The notes below the pieces were generated by a model. It was not told the DNA's origin. It saw only the letters and a list, made by a program, of their open reading frames with translations, and did not search any database. The translations under genes and the position numbers were made by a program. From Arthrobacter gandavensis (GTDB taxonomy: Bacteria; Actinomycetota; Actinomycetes; Actinomycetales; Micrococcaceae), in contig NZ_VTFU01000005.1 in NCBI RefSeq assembly GCF_009192735.1, positions 166,186-230,185 of the forward strand: a stretch of 64,000 bases of DNA, in the 5' to 3' direction. This document shows, piece after piece, positions 53,266-62,220 of this stretch. Numbering within the stretch: the stretch's first letter is position 1; each line of letters opens with the position of its first letter.

Positions 53266-54300
53266 ATGTCCACCAAGACCTTGCTTACCCGTCCTTCAGC
53301 AGCCCTGCAGGGCTCCTCCGCAGGGAAAAAATACGTTCCTGGCCTGCTCCTGTGTGCGGCGGCCGTGGCCATCGCGATGACCGTCAACGCCGCCCTTCCC
53401 GCGGCCAGCCCCCTGATCATCGCCATTGTGCTGGGAATCGCACTGACCAACACGGTGCGCCTGCCGCAGTCCACGGCGCCGGGAATCACGCTCGCCGCTA
53501 AGAAGCTCCTGCGCCTGGGGATCGTGTTCCTGGGCCTGCAACTGGTGCTCTCGGATATTGCCGCATTGGGCGTGCCCATGCTGCTTGTCATTGTCTGCAT
53601 TGTGGCCGGTGGAATCTTCGGAACCCTGCTGTTGGGCCGGTTGCTGAAAATGCGGCCCACCCAGGTGCTGCTAATTGCGTGCGGCTTTTCCATCTGCGGG
53701 GCCGCCGCGGTGGCCGGTGTTGAAGGCGTCACCGACTCCGAGGAGGAGGACGTGGTCACCGCTGTGGCACTGGTGGTCATTTTCGGTACCCTGATGATTT
53801 TTGGCCTTCCCCTGGCCGCCAGCCTGCTGGGCCTGAGCCCTGAAGTCAGCGGCATGTGGGCCGGCGGCTCCATTCATGAGATTGCCCAGGTGGTGGCTGC
53901 CGGCGGAGTCATCGGCGGCGGAGCGCTGACTATCGCCGTCGTCGTCAAACTGGCGCGTGTGCTGATGCTGGCCCCTGTTGCCGCCGTCCTGAGCGTTCGC
54001 CAGCGCCGGTCCGGCCGCGTCGAAGCGGGCCAGAAGCGTCCCCCCATTGTGCCGCTGTTCATCCTCGGCTTCCTGGCCATGGTCCTGCTCCGGTCCTTTG
54101 CGGACCTGCCCGGAGCCGTGATCGCCGCCGGCAGCTTCGCACAGACCGCCCTGCTCTCCTCAGCGATGTTCGGTTTGGGCTGCGGCGTCAAAATCCGCAG
54201 CCTGATGCAGGTAGGTGCCCGGCCGTTTATCCTTGCCGCCGCGTCCACCGTTCTTGTCGCCGGAATTGCGCTGGCTGGCATCCTGCTGGTTCATCCTTAA
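53266..54300 (+). CDS. YeiH family putative sulfate exporter (UPF0324)
   Basis: A 344-aa membrane protein with about ten TM segments of the YeiH/UPF0324 family. Features are KKLLRLGIVFLGLQLVLSDI (about residues 79-98), LIACGFSICGAAAVAGVEGV and GGSIHEIAQVVAAG. The family is annotated as a possible sulfate or anion exporter; this is not proved. Its divergent LysR partner supports substrate-induced expression. ATG 53266 fits the first TM after a short polar lead. Confidence 0.9.
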   Translation: MSTKTLLTRPSAALQGSSAGKKYVPGLLLCAAAVAIAMTVNAALPAASPLIIAIVLGIALTNTVRLPQSTAPGITLAAKKLLRLGIVFLGLQLVLSDIAALGVPMLLVIVCIVAGGIFGTLLLGRLLKMRPTQVLLIACGFSICGAAAVAGVEGVTDSEEEDVVTAVALVVIFGTLMIFGLPLAASLLGLSPEVSGMWAGGSIHEIAQVVAAGGVIGGGALTIAVVVKLARVLMLAPVAAVLSVRQRRSGRVEAGQKRPPIVPLFILGFLAMVLLRSFADLPGAVIAAGSFAQTALLSSAMFGLGCGVKIRSLMQVGARPFILAAASTVLVAGIALAGILLVHP

Positions 54301-54367
54301 GACGAAGCACCTTCCAACCCGTACTTGGCGCGTGCGCAACGCGCTTCCCCCACTTAGGAAAGGAACT

Positions 54368-55051
54368 ATGCGCAGGACTGTACCTTCACTGATCATCGCT
54401 GGTCTGCTTGTGAGCGGAGGGGTGGTGTCTTGCGGGACATCGACAGAGCCCTCCTCCCCCGAGACCTCCGTCAGCGCGTCGGCTTCCGCGGAAGTCACCA
54501 TCCCCGCCGACCAGTTGGACAAGCTGGTTCCCGCGGACGCACGAACCATCACCAACCCGGCGGACCCGCAGGCCACCCTGGTCCTCTTCACCGATTACCA
54601 GTGCCCCTTCTGCGCCATGATGGATCCCATGATCCAGCAGGCCGCTGAGGACTACGGCGACCAAGTCCGCATCGTCGTACGGAATTACCCGCTGCCCAAG
54701 CACCAGAACGCGGAACCCTCCGCCCGCGCCGTCGAGGCCGCTGCTGAGCAGGGCAAGCTGGACGAAATGGCCGCCACCGTCTTCGAAAACCAGCAGAACT
54801 GGAAGACCGAATCCAACGTGGACGAGATCTTCGCCCAGTACGCCGAAGACCTCGGCCTGGACATGGACCAGTTCCGCGCCGACTACAACTCCGCCGCCAT
54901 CAAGGAACGGGTGGCCCGGGACCTGCAGGACGCCCAGGAGCTTGGCGTTCCGGGCACTCCCACGCTGTACCTCGACGGGACAGCCATCCAGCTGAAGTCC
55001 GGCACGTACAGCGAAATCTCCGAATCGCTGGACGCTGCCCTGAACAAGTAA
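54368..55051 (+). CDS. DsbA-like thioredoxin-fold lipoprotein
   Basis: A 227-aa exported thioredoxin-fold protein. The signal peptide ends VVSC (lipid-modified C22), a Ser/Pro linker follows, and the DsbA-type active site is C79-P-F-C82 in YQCPFCAMM, with a helical insertion and the cis-Pro loop GVPGTPTLYLDG near residue 200. It probably makes or shuffles disulfides in exported proteins. ATG 54368 has AGGAAAGGA upstream. It is about 68 bp after the YeiH gene and may be a separate unit. Confidence 0.9.
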   Translation: MRRTVPSLIIAGLLVSGGVVSCGTSTEPSSPETSVSASASAEVTIPADQLDKLVPADARTITNPADPQATLVLFTDYQCPFCAMMDPMIQQAAEDYGDQVRIVVRNYPLPKHQNAEPSARAVEAAAEQGKLDEMAATVFENQQNWKTESNVDEIFAQYAEDLGLDMDQFRADYNSAAIKERVARDLQDAQELGVPGTPTLYLDGTAIQLKSGTYSEISESLDAALNK

Positions 55052-55094
55052 TGAAACGAGGCGGCGGCTGCTCTTGAAGGTGGAAGGCGCAACC

Positions 55095-55775
55095 CTAGGA
55101 CGCGGCCGGCTGCCTGGCCCCCGCCGCATTCCGGGCGGCCAGGATGTGGGTGCGCATCACCGCTTCGGCCCATTCGCCGTCCCCCGCCCGTGCCGCAGCC
55201 ACCAGCTCGGCATGATGGGACATGCTGCGCTGCAGCGCTTCCGGACTGTAGCGGTTGAAGGTGTGGGCCACGACGGCGGGGCGCATCAGCGTCTGCAGCG
55301 CGGCGGCGAAGTGCCGGTTGCCGCAGCGCTGGACAAACATGCCGTGAAACTCGTTGTTCAGGGTGCTAAGCATCTCCAAGGATCCGGCGGCGGCCGCCTC
55401 CTCCATTTCGGCGGCCAAAACGGCGAGCCGGTCAACGTCGGCGCCGCTGAGCCGGGGTACCGCCAGCAGCGCCGCATGCGGTTCAAACCCGGCGCGGACG
55501 TCATACAGATCCGCCACATCCTTGCCGCTGAAGCTCACCACTTGGGCGCCCTTGTTCCGGCTCATCTCCACGATGCCCTCGGCGGCCAGCCGGTTCAAAG
55601 CCTCCCTGATGGGGGTGCGGCTGACACCAAGCCGTTCGGCCAGGGCAGTTTCCCGCAGCCAGGACCCCTGCTCAAGGTCACCGGAGGCAATCAGGCCGCG
55701 GATCCTGGCGTAGGCACTGTCATCAACGGGTTCAGCCGGCTGCACGGGATGTTCGGGGTGTTCGGGTTGTTCCAT
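55095..55775 (-). CDS. GntR-family regulator (FCD type)
   Basis: A 226-aa FadR-subfamily regulator. The winged HTH is SWLRETALAERLGVSRTPIREALNRLAAEG (about residues 38-66) and the FCD all-helical domain has the metal-binding His pattern (NEFHGMF and MSHHAEL with THI). The N-terminus has a short EHPEHP repeat. It is 10 bp downstream of the lyase gene on the same strand, so it is the last gene of the CoA-transferase operon. TTGTATRCAA-like repeats in the divergent control region fit FCD-GntR operators. Confidence 0.9.
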   Translation of the reverse strand: MEQPEHPEHPVQPAEPVDDSAYARIRGLIASGDLEQGSWLRETALAERLGVSRTPIREALNRLAAEGIVEMSRNKGAQVVSFSGKDVADLYDVRAGFEPHAALLAVPRLSGADVDRLAVLAAEMEEAAAAGSLEMLSTLNNEFHGMFVQRCGNRHFAAALQTLMRPAVVAHTFNRYSPEALQRSMSHHAELVAAARAGDGEWAEAVMRTHILAARNAAGARQPAAS

Positions 55776-55785
55776 GCCCACCACG

Positions 55786-56757
55786 TTAGCCCCGGTCGGA
55801 GGCGGGTTCCGACTGCTCGGGCCAGGACGCAGCCGCCAGGTCGGCCCGGGTGCCGCCCCGGGAAACAAAGGACGCGGACGGCCGGCCGGTCAGCTTCACA
55901 ATCCGGTCTGCGGCCCGCAGATACTTCGGCAGGTCTATCCCGGTGGAAACACCCAGCCCGTCACACAGATGCACCAGGTCCTCCAGCGGTGCGTTGCCCA
56001 GCACCGACGGATCCCCGGGGAACCACAGGTCCCCGCCGAGCCCGGCGAAGGAACCCTCCAGCCAGTCCGCTCCGGCCTGCATCGCCGCGATGGCGTTTGC
56101 TGGCGCAAAGCCGTTGCGGTTGTGCAGATGGACGCCAACCTCCAGCTCCGGATACAGGGTGCGCACCTCGGCAACCCCGTCATGGAATTCACCGGGCTCC
56201 TCCTGTCCGGACGTGCCGGCGAGGTATACGCCCGCCGAACCGGCGTCGACAGCTGCATGCACCACCCGCAGCCTCTCCGCGTCGGGAACAGGGCCCCGCG
56301 CCGGGGCAAAAAAAGAGCATGCGACGGCGGTGACGAGGCGGAGTCCGGTCCGGTCGGCGAGGTGCCCAATCCGGGAAAGACCGGCCAGCGCTTCGGTGAC
56401 GGAGAGCCGCTGGTTGCGCTGGCTGACGTCCTCATCCGCGGAGACCACCACCACGAGCTCATCCAGCCCACAGTCCACGGCCCGCTCGGCACCCCGGTAA
56501 TTCGGCGCCAGGCCACGGTAGCGCACACCCGGAATCCGCGGAACGGCAGCCATCACCTCCGCCGCGTCGGCAAGCTGCGGCAGGACCTTGGGATGCGCGA
56601 AGGAAACCGCCTCAATTTCCCGCACGCCGGCGTCGATCAGCAGCCGGACGAGTTCCACTTTCTCCGCCGTCGACAGCGGTTCCGGCACCGACTGGAGTCC
56701 GTCCCGCAGCCCCACCTCCACCAGCCGGACCGAGGCTGGCAGCCCGGGCAGGCTCAT
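55786..56757 (-). CDS. DRE-TIM metallolyase related to HMG-CoA lyase
   Basis: A 323-aa TIM-barrel lyase. The metal and catalytic motif EVGLRDGLQS (R18, D19), the metal ligands H210 and H212 in VHLHNRNG, and N255 in LGN are present. The G-loop, however, reads GLGGDLWFPG where HMG-CoA lyase has GLGGCPYA, so the catalytic Cys is Asp243. It should therefore not be called HMG-CoA lyase. Its ATG overlaps the CoA-transferase stop (ATGA). It may cleave a 3-hydroxyacyl-CoA made by that transferase. Confidence 0.85.
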   Translation of the reverse strand: MSLPGLPASVRLVEVGLRDGLQSVPEPLSTAEKVELVRLLIDAGVREIEAVSFAHPKVLPQLADAAEVMAAVPRIPGVRYRGLAPNYRGAERAVDCGLDELVVVVSADEDVSQRNQRLSVTEALAGLSRIGHLADRTGLRLVTAVACSFFAPARGPVPDAERLRVVHAAVDAGSAGVYLAGTSGQEEPGEFHDGVAEVRTLYPELEVGVHLHNRNGFAPANAIAAMQAGADWLEGSFAGLGGDLWFPGDPSVLGNAPLEDLVHLCDGLGVSTGIDLPKYLRAADRIVKLTGRPSASFVSRGGTRADLAAASWPEQSEPASDRG

Positions 56758-57962
56758 GCCACACCCCGGGTGCGCAGGTCCTGGAGCGCGGCCGGATCCA
56801 CTCCGACGCCGGCGAGGACTTCAGCGGTATGGGCGCCAAGTTCCGGGCCGGGCCAGCGGATGCTGCCGCGGGTGCGGCTCAGGCGCGGGAAAACGTTCTG
56901 CATGGCCAGGGATCCAAGCGCCGGGTGGTCCACTTCGGTGATGGAGCCGCGGGCCTGGAACTGCGGATCAGTGAACATGTCCACGGGGCGGAAGATCCGG
57001 CCGGACGGAACGCCATGCTCTTCCAGCACGGCCGCCAGGGCATCCGCATCCAGGGAGGAGGTAAAGGCCGCGATCCGTTCGTCGAGTTCTTCCTGGCGCT
57101 CACCGCGGGCGCCGTGCGTGGCATAGCGGCCGTCCACAGCCAGCTCGGGTTCGTTCATGGCCTTGGCCAGCCGGGCGAAAACGGTGTCCTGGTTTGCGGC
57201 AATCAGCAGCCACTGCCCGTCCTTGGTGGGGTAGACATTGCTCGGCGCTATGTTGGGCAGCACAGCCCCGGTCCGTTCCCGCTGGTAACCCGTAATCTGC
57301 CACTCGGGAACCAGGGATTCCATGACCCCGAGCACCGCTTCGTAGATGGCGGAATCCACCATTTGACCGCGGCCGCTCACGTGCCGTTCCTGCAGGGCGG
57401 CCAGGGCTCCGATGGTGGCGAACATCGCCGCGAGGGTGTCGCCGATGGAAATGCCCACCCTCGAGGGCGGTGTGGACGGATCCCCGACCACGTAGCGCAG
57501 TCCGCCCATGGCTTCACCGATGGCGCCGTATCCCGCGCGCTGGGAGTAGGGGCCGTCCTGCCCGAATCCGGAGACCCGAACCATCACCAGGCCCGGGTTG
57601 ATTTCCTGCAGGTCCTCGAAGCCCAGCCCCCAGCGTTCCATGGTTCCGGGGCGGAAATTTTCCACCAGGATGTCCGCGTCCGCGATCAGTTTCCGGGCCA
57701 GTTCCTGCCCCTCGGTTTCGCGCAGGTTCAGGGTGACGGAGCGCTTGTTGCGTCCGACGACGGACCACCACAGCGACTGGCCCTTGGGCAGCTGCCGTCC
57801 CCACTGGCGCAGCGGGTCCCCCTTGGCCGGGTCTTCGATTTTGACGACGTCGGCGCCGAGGTCGCCAAGAAGCTGTCCGCAGAACGGACCGGCCAGCAGC
57901 TGTCCCATTTCCACCACCCGCACCCCGGCCAAGGGCCCTGCAGACTGTCCGGAAACTGTCAT
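56754..57962 (-). CDS. Class III CoA transferase (CaiB/BaiF)
   Basis: A 402-aa family III CoA transferase. The N-terminal Rossmann part has VVEMGQLLAGPFCGQLLGDLGADVVKIE, the family motif RNKRSVTLNLRETEGQ follows, and the catalytic Asp is D175 in ISIGDTLAA. It moves CoA between carboxylates, probably activating an acid for the lyase encoded next. ATG 57962 has AGGAGG upstream; the open frame back to 58037 is not used. It is the first gene of a three-gene unit divergent from hyuA. Confidence 0.92.
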   Translation of the reverse strand: MTVSGQSAGPLAGVRVVEMGQLLAGPFCGQLLGDLGADVVKIEDPAKGDPLRQWGRQLPKGQSLWWSVVGRNKRSVTLNLRETEGQELARKLIADADILVENFRPGTMERWGLGFEDLQEINPGLVMVRVSGFGQDGPYSQRAGYGAIGEAMGGLRYVVGDPSTPPSRVGISIGDTLAAMFATIGALAALQERHVSGRGQMVDSAIYEAVLGVMESLVPEWQITGYQRERTGAVLPNIAPSNVYPTKDGQWLLIAANQDTVFARLAKAMNEPELAVDGRYATHGARGERQEELDERIAAFTSSLDADALAAVLEEHGVPSGRIFRPVDMFTDPQFQARGSITEVDHPALGSLAMQNVFPRLSRTRGSIRWPGPELGAHTAEVLAGVGVDPAALQDLRTRGVA

Positions 57963-58028
57963 CCTGGTCCTCCTGGGGGCCGTGAACACGTCTTTTTGGT
58001 GGGATTGCGCGACCGAGACCGCGCGTAA

Positions 58029-58101
58029 TGCATACAACTTCGCAGGTAGTTGTAAACAATGTCAAGGAACGCCGCGCAAGGAAAAGTTCGGTTGTATGCA
58101 A
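58029..58101. promoter_or_regulatory. Three GntR-type operator candidates
   Basis: TGCATACAAC (58029-58038), TTGTAAACAA (58050-58059) and TTGTATGCAA (58092-58101) are variants of one near-palindrome, in both orientations. They lie between the divergent operons and the last abuts the hyuA -35 box. FadR-type (FCD) GntR proteins often use such TTGTATACAA-like sites; the gntR gene in the minus-strand operon is the obvious ligand-responsive regulator. Confidence 0.65.
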
Positions 58102-58105
58102 TCTA

Positions 58106-58134
58106 TTGACAGCGCTCTGCAGCCAACCTAGCCT
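58106..58134 (+). promoter_or_regulatory. Sigma-A promoter for hyuAB
   Basis: TTGACA (58106-58111) and TAGCCT (58129-58134) with 17-bp spacing, about 110 bp upstream of the hyuA start. The adjacent operator-like site would block it when the regulator is bound. Confidence 0.6.
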
Positions 58135-58247
58135 GATGCCACCGAATGCGACGCAGGCACCATCCGCGGCATTCCAGCCCGATTCCCACGCTGCACCCAC
58201 CCGGCAGAACCCGCGGGCCGGAGCAGCGCCACCCCCAAGGAGAAGTG

Positions 58248-60341
58248 ATGGCGTTTCGGTTAGGCGTGGATGTGGGCGGCACATTCACCGATATTTTGCT
58301 GGTCAACGAAGACACCGGGGAAACCCACCGGTACAAGACCTCCTCCACGCCGGAAGACCAATCCCTGGGCGTGCTGCACGGCATCCGGCAGGTGTGCGCG
58401 GCGGCAGGAATCGAACCCTCGGCGGTCCGCGACGTCCTGCACGGGACCACGGTTGCCACCAACGCCATTCTGGAAAAGAAGGGCTCGCGGGTGGGCCTGG
58501 TGACCACGCGCGGATTCCGGCAGGTCCTGCAGATTGCCCGGTCCTTTGTCCCGGGTGGCCTGGCAGGGTGGATCATTTGGCCCAAACCCGAACCGCTGGC
58601 GGATCTGGAAGACACCGTGGAAGTGACCGAACGGGTGGCCACCACCGGCTCGGTGCTGACCCCGCTGGATGAGGACGACGTCCGCCGCCAGCTGGGCAAG
58701 CTGCGGAACAACGGCATTGAGGCCCTGAGCATCTGCCTGATCAACGCCTACGCCAACGGCGCCCACGAAACCCGGATCGCGGAAATTGCCGCAGAGGAGC
58801 TGCCGGGGATTCCGGTGTCCCGCTCCTCGGTGGTGCTGCCGGAACTGCGCGAATATGAACGGGCCATCACCACCGTGGCCAACGCCTACGTGCAGGGACA
58901 GGTCTCCGGCTACGTCCGGAACCTGGATGCCCAGATGGCCGACGCCGGGATGGACGCCCGGCTGTCCATCCTGCGCAGCGACGGAGGGCTGGTGTCCGGA
59001 ACGGTGGCCGCCGAGAACCCGGTGTCGCTGCTGCTCTCCGGGCCCGCCGGAGGTGTGACCGGAGCGGCCTGGGCGGCGGAGCAGGCCGGATACCGGGATT
59101 TCCTCACCTTCGACATGGGCGGCACCTCCACCGACGTCGCCCTGGTGCAGAACCTGCAGCCGCGGATCGGCCGCGAAACCCGCGTGGGAGATTTGACGGT
59201 CCGCGCGACATCCGTGGATGTGAGGACCATCGGCGCCGGCGGCGGATCCATTGCCCATGTTCCCCCGCTGACCCAGGCGCTGCGCGTCGGGCCCCAGTCC
59301 GCCGGAGCCGCCCCCGGGCCGGCGTCGTACGGCCGCGGCGGAACCGAACCCACAGTCACGGACGCCAATGTGGTTTTGGGCTATCTGCCGTCGCAGCTCG
59401 CCGGCGGCGAAATTGGGCTGGACGCTGAGGCCGCCACAGCGGCGGTGAAGACCATAGCGGACGCCACGGGACTGAACGAGGTGGAACGTGCCGCCGAAGG
59501 CATTGTGCACATCGTCAACGAGAACATGTTCGGCGCGCTGAAGCTCGTGTCCACCCAGCAGGGTTTTGATCCGCGTGATTTCGCCCTGGTGGCCTTTGGC
59601 GGCGCCGGACCGCTGCATGCCAACGCATTGGGAAAACTGACCGGGGCCTGGCCGGTCATCATCCCGCCGTCGCCGGGGGTGCTCTCCGCCTACGGGGATG
59701 CCACCACGAGCCTGCGCGATGAAGCCGGCCGAACCCTTGTCCGTCCGTTCAGCGACTTCGCCGATGCCGACCTGGTGGCCCTGCTGGAGGAGCTGGCGGC
59801 CACGGCGCGGGAAACGCTGCTGGCTGCCGGGCTTGCGGAGGATGAGCTGACCGTCAGCTACTCCGCTGACGTCCGCTACCACGGGCAGGGTTTCGAGATT
59901 CCGGTACCCATTGATTTCGCTGCTTTTGCAGCCGACGACGGCGGTGGTTTTGCCGGCCTCCGCTCTGCCTTTGACGCCGAGCATGAGCGGCTGTTCTCCT
60001 TCCTGCTCAATAACGAACATGAGCTGGTTACCGTCCGGGCCACCGTGAACGGACCCCACCCGGAGGTCGCATCGATCACGCTGGATACCGGCGGCACGGA
60101 CCCGTCCGCCGCCGAACGCACCGTGACCAGCATTTACGTGGATGGAACCACCGTTGACGCCATGGTTTATGACCGGGACCGGCTGCTGGCCGGAACCGTG
60201 GTGCCCGGTCCGGCGGTCATCGCCGAGATGGATTCCACCACCCTGGTCCTGCCGGGGCACACCGCCACGGTGCATCCGCACGGCAGCCTGCTGATCCGCC
60301 CCGCCGAAGATGCCCGCCCCGTCGAAGATTCCAAGGAGTAG
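58248..60341 (+). CDS. hyuA: Hydantoinase/oxoprolinase subunit A
   Basis: A 697-aa HyuA-family protein, ATPase subunit of hydantoinase/5-oxoprolinase/caprolactamase-type enzymes. The N-terminal actin-like fold has DVGGTFTD (residues 8-15), HGTTVATNAILEKKG, DGGLVSG and FDMGGTSTD (about residue 290), then GAGGGSIAHV. It is ATP-dependent ring opening of a cyclic amide. ATG 58248 has AAGGAG nine bases upstream. hyuB starts 4 bp after its stop. Confidence 0.92.
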   Translation: MAFRLGVDVGGTFTDILLVNEDTGETHRYKTSSTPEDQSLGVLHGIRQVCAAAGIEPSAVRDVLHGTTVATNAILEKKGSRVGLVTTRGFRQVLQIARSFVPGGLAGWIIWPKPEPLADLEDTVEVTERVATTGSVLTPLDEDDVRRQLGKLRNNGIEALSICLINAYANGAHETRIAEIAAEELPGIPVSRSSVVLPELREYERAITTVANAYVQGQVSGYVRNLDAQMADAGMDARLSILRSDGGLVSGTVAAENPVSLLLSGPAGGVTGAAWAAEQAGYRDFLTFDMGGTSTDVALVQNLQPRIGRETRVGDLTVRATSVDVRTIGAGGGSIAHVPPLTQALRVGPQSAGAAPGPASYGRGGTEPTVTDANVVLGYLPSQLAGGEIGLDAEAATAAVKTIADATGLNEVERAAEGIVHIVNENMFGALKLVSTQQGFDPRDFALVAFGGAGPLHANALGKLTGAWPVIIPPSPGVLSAYGDATTSLRDEAGRTLVRPFSDFADADLVALLEELAATARETLLAAGLAEDELTVSYSADVRYHGQGFEIPVPIDFAAFAADDGGGFAGLRSAFDAEHERLFSFLLNNEHELVTVRATVNGPHPEVASITLDTGGTDPSAAERTVTSIYVDGTTVDAMVYDRDRLLAGTVVPGPAVIAEMDSTTLVLPGHTATVHPHGSLLIRPAEDARPVEDSKE

Positions 60342-60345
60342 CCCC

Positions 60346-62220
60346 ATGGCACAGCTTGTGGAAACCGCCACCGAGCCGCTGCGTCCCGTGGACGTGGACG
60401 TTGTCACGCTCGACCTGGTCGAAAACGCGCTGCGCAGCGCCCGCTACGAAATGGACGAAACCCTGTTCCGGACGGCGCTGAGCCCCGGAATCCGGGAACA
60501 GCACGACGAGTTTCCGCTCATTGCGGACCCGGCCGGGAAGATGATCGTGGGCCAGTTTGGGCTGTCCATCCCGGATTTCCTGGAGAACTTCCACGGAACC
60601 ATTGAGGAGGGCGACGTCCTCATGACCTCGGACCCGTACTCCTGCGGAGCGGCCATCAGCCACGCCAACGACTGGCTGGTGGTGATGCCGATTTTCTACG
60701 AGGGCAGGATTGTGGGCTGGTCCTCCCAGTTTGGCCACATGACCGACGTCGGCGGCAAAACTCCGGCCTCCATGCCCACGGATGCCCGCACCATCTTCGA
60801 AGAAGGCGTGGTCATTCCGCCGTTCAAGCTGTACCGGCGGGGCGAACGCGACGAAACGTCGCTGGGCATCATCTTGAACCAGGTCCGCAAGCCGGACTGG
60901 AACCGGGCGGACCTCAACGGACTGGTTGCCGCCTGCAGCACCGCCGCCCGGCGGGTGCAGGAGATGTGCGCGCGCTTCGGCGTCGACACCTACACCTCAG
61001 CGCTGAACGCCCTGCTGGACCGCAACTACCGGGCCATGAAGACCCTCCTCTCCGTTGTCTTCGAGGAGGGCAAGCCGCTTTCCTTCACCGACTTTATCGA
61101 CGACGACGGCCGGGGCTTCGGACCCTACGAACTGAAAATGACGATCACCCGGACCGGCGACAAGGTGCTGATCGACCTGACCGGCAGCAGTCCGCAGGCG
61201 CAGGGGCCAATCAACTACTACATCAACGAAAACCTGATCCGGATGTTCTTCGGCATCTACATGATCACCGTCGCGGACCCGCAGATCCTGTGGAATGACG
61301 GTTTCTATCCGCTGGTGGACGTGGAAATCCCCGAGGACACCTTCTGGAAACCGCGCTACCCGGCGGCACTGAACGGCCGCAACCACGGAATCGGCCGGCT
61401 GTTCGATCTCTTTGGGGGGCTGCTGGGCCAGGCCAACCCGGATCTGCTCAACGGCGCCGGGTTCTCCTCCTCACCCCACTTCATGTACTCCGGGAACTAC
61501 AGCTCCGGTGACCACAAGGGGGAGTGGTTCCAGCTGTACTCCATTGGTTTCGGCGGAATTCCCGGCCGCCCGGTGGGCGACGGCCCGGACGGCCACTCGC
61601 TGTGGCCATCCTTCACGAACATCCCGTGCGAGTATCTGGAGTCCTACTACCCGCTGATCATCGAGCGCTGGGAGACCATCGCTGACACCGGCGGTGCTGG
61701 GCTGCACCGCGGCGGCAACGGCGTCGACGTCGCCTACCGGTTCCTGGAGCCGGGCACCATAGCCATCCATGACGACCGCTGGCTGACCTATCCGTGGGGC
61801 GTCCGCGGCGGCGATCCGGGTGCGCGCGGGCGGAAATGGATCGACAAGGCCGACGGCACCACCACCGTGCTGCCGTCGAAGGTCCACGATGTTTCGGTGG
61901 CCCCCGGCGACGTGCTGCATTTTGTCACCTGGGGCGGCGGCGGATGGGGCGATCCCCTGGAGCGGGACCCGGAGCTTGTGGCCAAGGAGGTGCGGCGCGG
62001 GCTGGTGACCGGCGACGGCGCACGGCGCTACGGTGTGGTGTGCACGGCGGACGGAGTGCTCGACGCCGGTGCCACCGAGGATCTGCGTGGCCAGCTGCGC
62101 GGGGACCGCAAAGAACCGCTGCCGCTGTTCAACCGGGGCGGTGAGCTGGCGGACCTGCTGGCCAACAGCCTCGAGGAAACAGGGCTGGAGGCACCCACTC
62201 CCCCGGTGGCCATGCTGTGA
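60346..62220 (+). CDS. hyuB: Hydantoinase/oxoprolinase subunit B
   Basis: A 624-aa HyuB-family protein. Recognisable blocks are DEFPLIADPAGKMIVGQF, EGDVLMTSDPYSCGAAISH (about residues 85-103), MTDVGGKTPASM, and SSPQAQGPINYYINENLIRMFFG. It forms a complex with HyuA and binds the amide substrate. Its stop overlaps the GTG of the amidohydrolase gene (GTGA), so the three products are made together. Confidence 0.92.
   Translation: MAQLVETATEPLRPVDVDVVTLDLVENALRSARYEMDETLFRTALSPGIREQHDEFPLIADPAGKMIVGQFGLSIPDFLENFHGTIEEGDVLMTSDPYSCGAAISHANDWLVVMPIFYEGRIVGWSSQFGHMTDVGGKTPASMPTDARTIFEEGVVIPPFKLYRRGERDETSLGIILNQVRKPDWNRADLNGLVAACSTAARRVQEMCARFGVDTYTSALNALLDRNYRAMKTLLSVVFEEGKPLSFTDFIDDDGRGFGPYELKMTITRTGDKVLIDLTGSSPQAQGPINYYINENLIRMFFGIYMITVADPQILWNDGFYPLVDVEIPEDTFWKPRYPAALNGRNHGIGRLFDLFGGLLGQANPDLLNGAGFSSSPHFMYSGNYSSGDHKGEWFQLYSIGFGGIPGRPVGDGPDGHSLWPSFTNIPCEYLESYYPLIIERWETIADTGGAGLHRGGNGVDVAYRFLEPGTIAIHDDRWLTYPWGVRGGDPGARGRKWIDKADGTTTVLPSKVHDVSVAPGDVLHFVTWGGGGWGDPLERDPELVAKEVRRGLVTGDGARRYGVVCTADGVLDAGATEDLRGQLRGDRKEPLPLFNRGGELADLLANSLEETGLEAPTPPVAML

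Noticed and set aside
58260..60407. 715-aa minus-strand frame opposite hyuA
   Set aside because: Shadow of the GC-rich HyuA gene, which has full family motifs.
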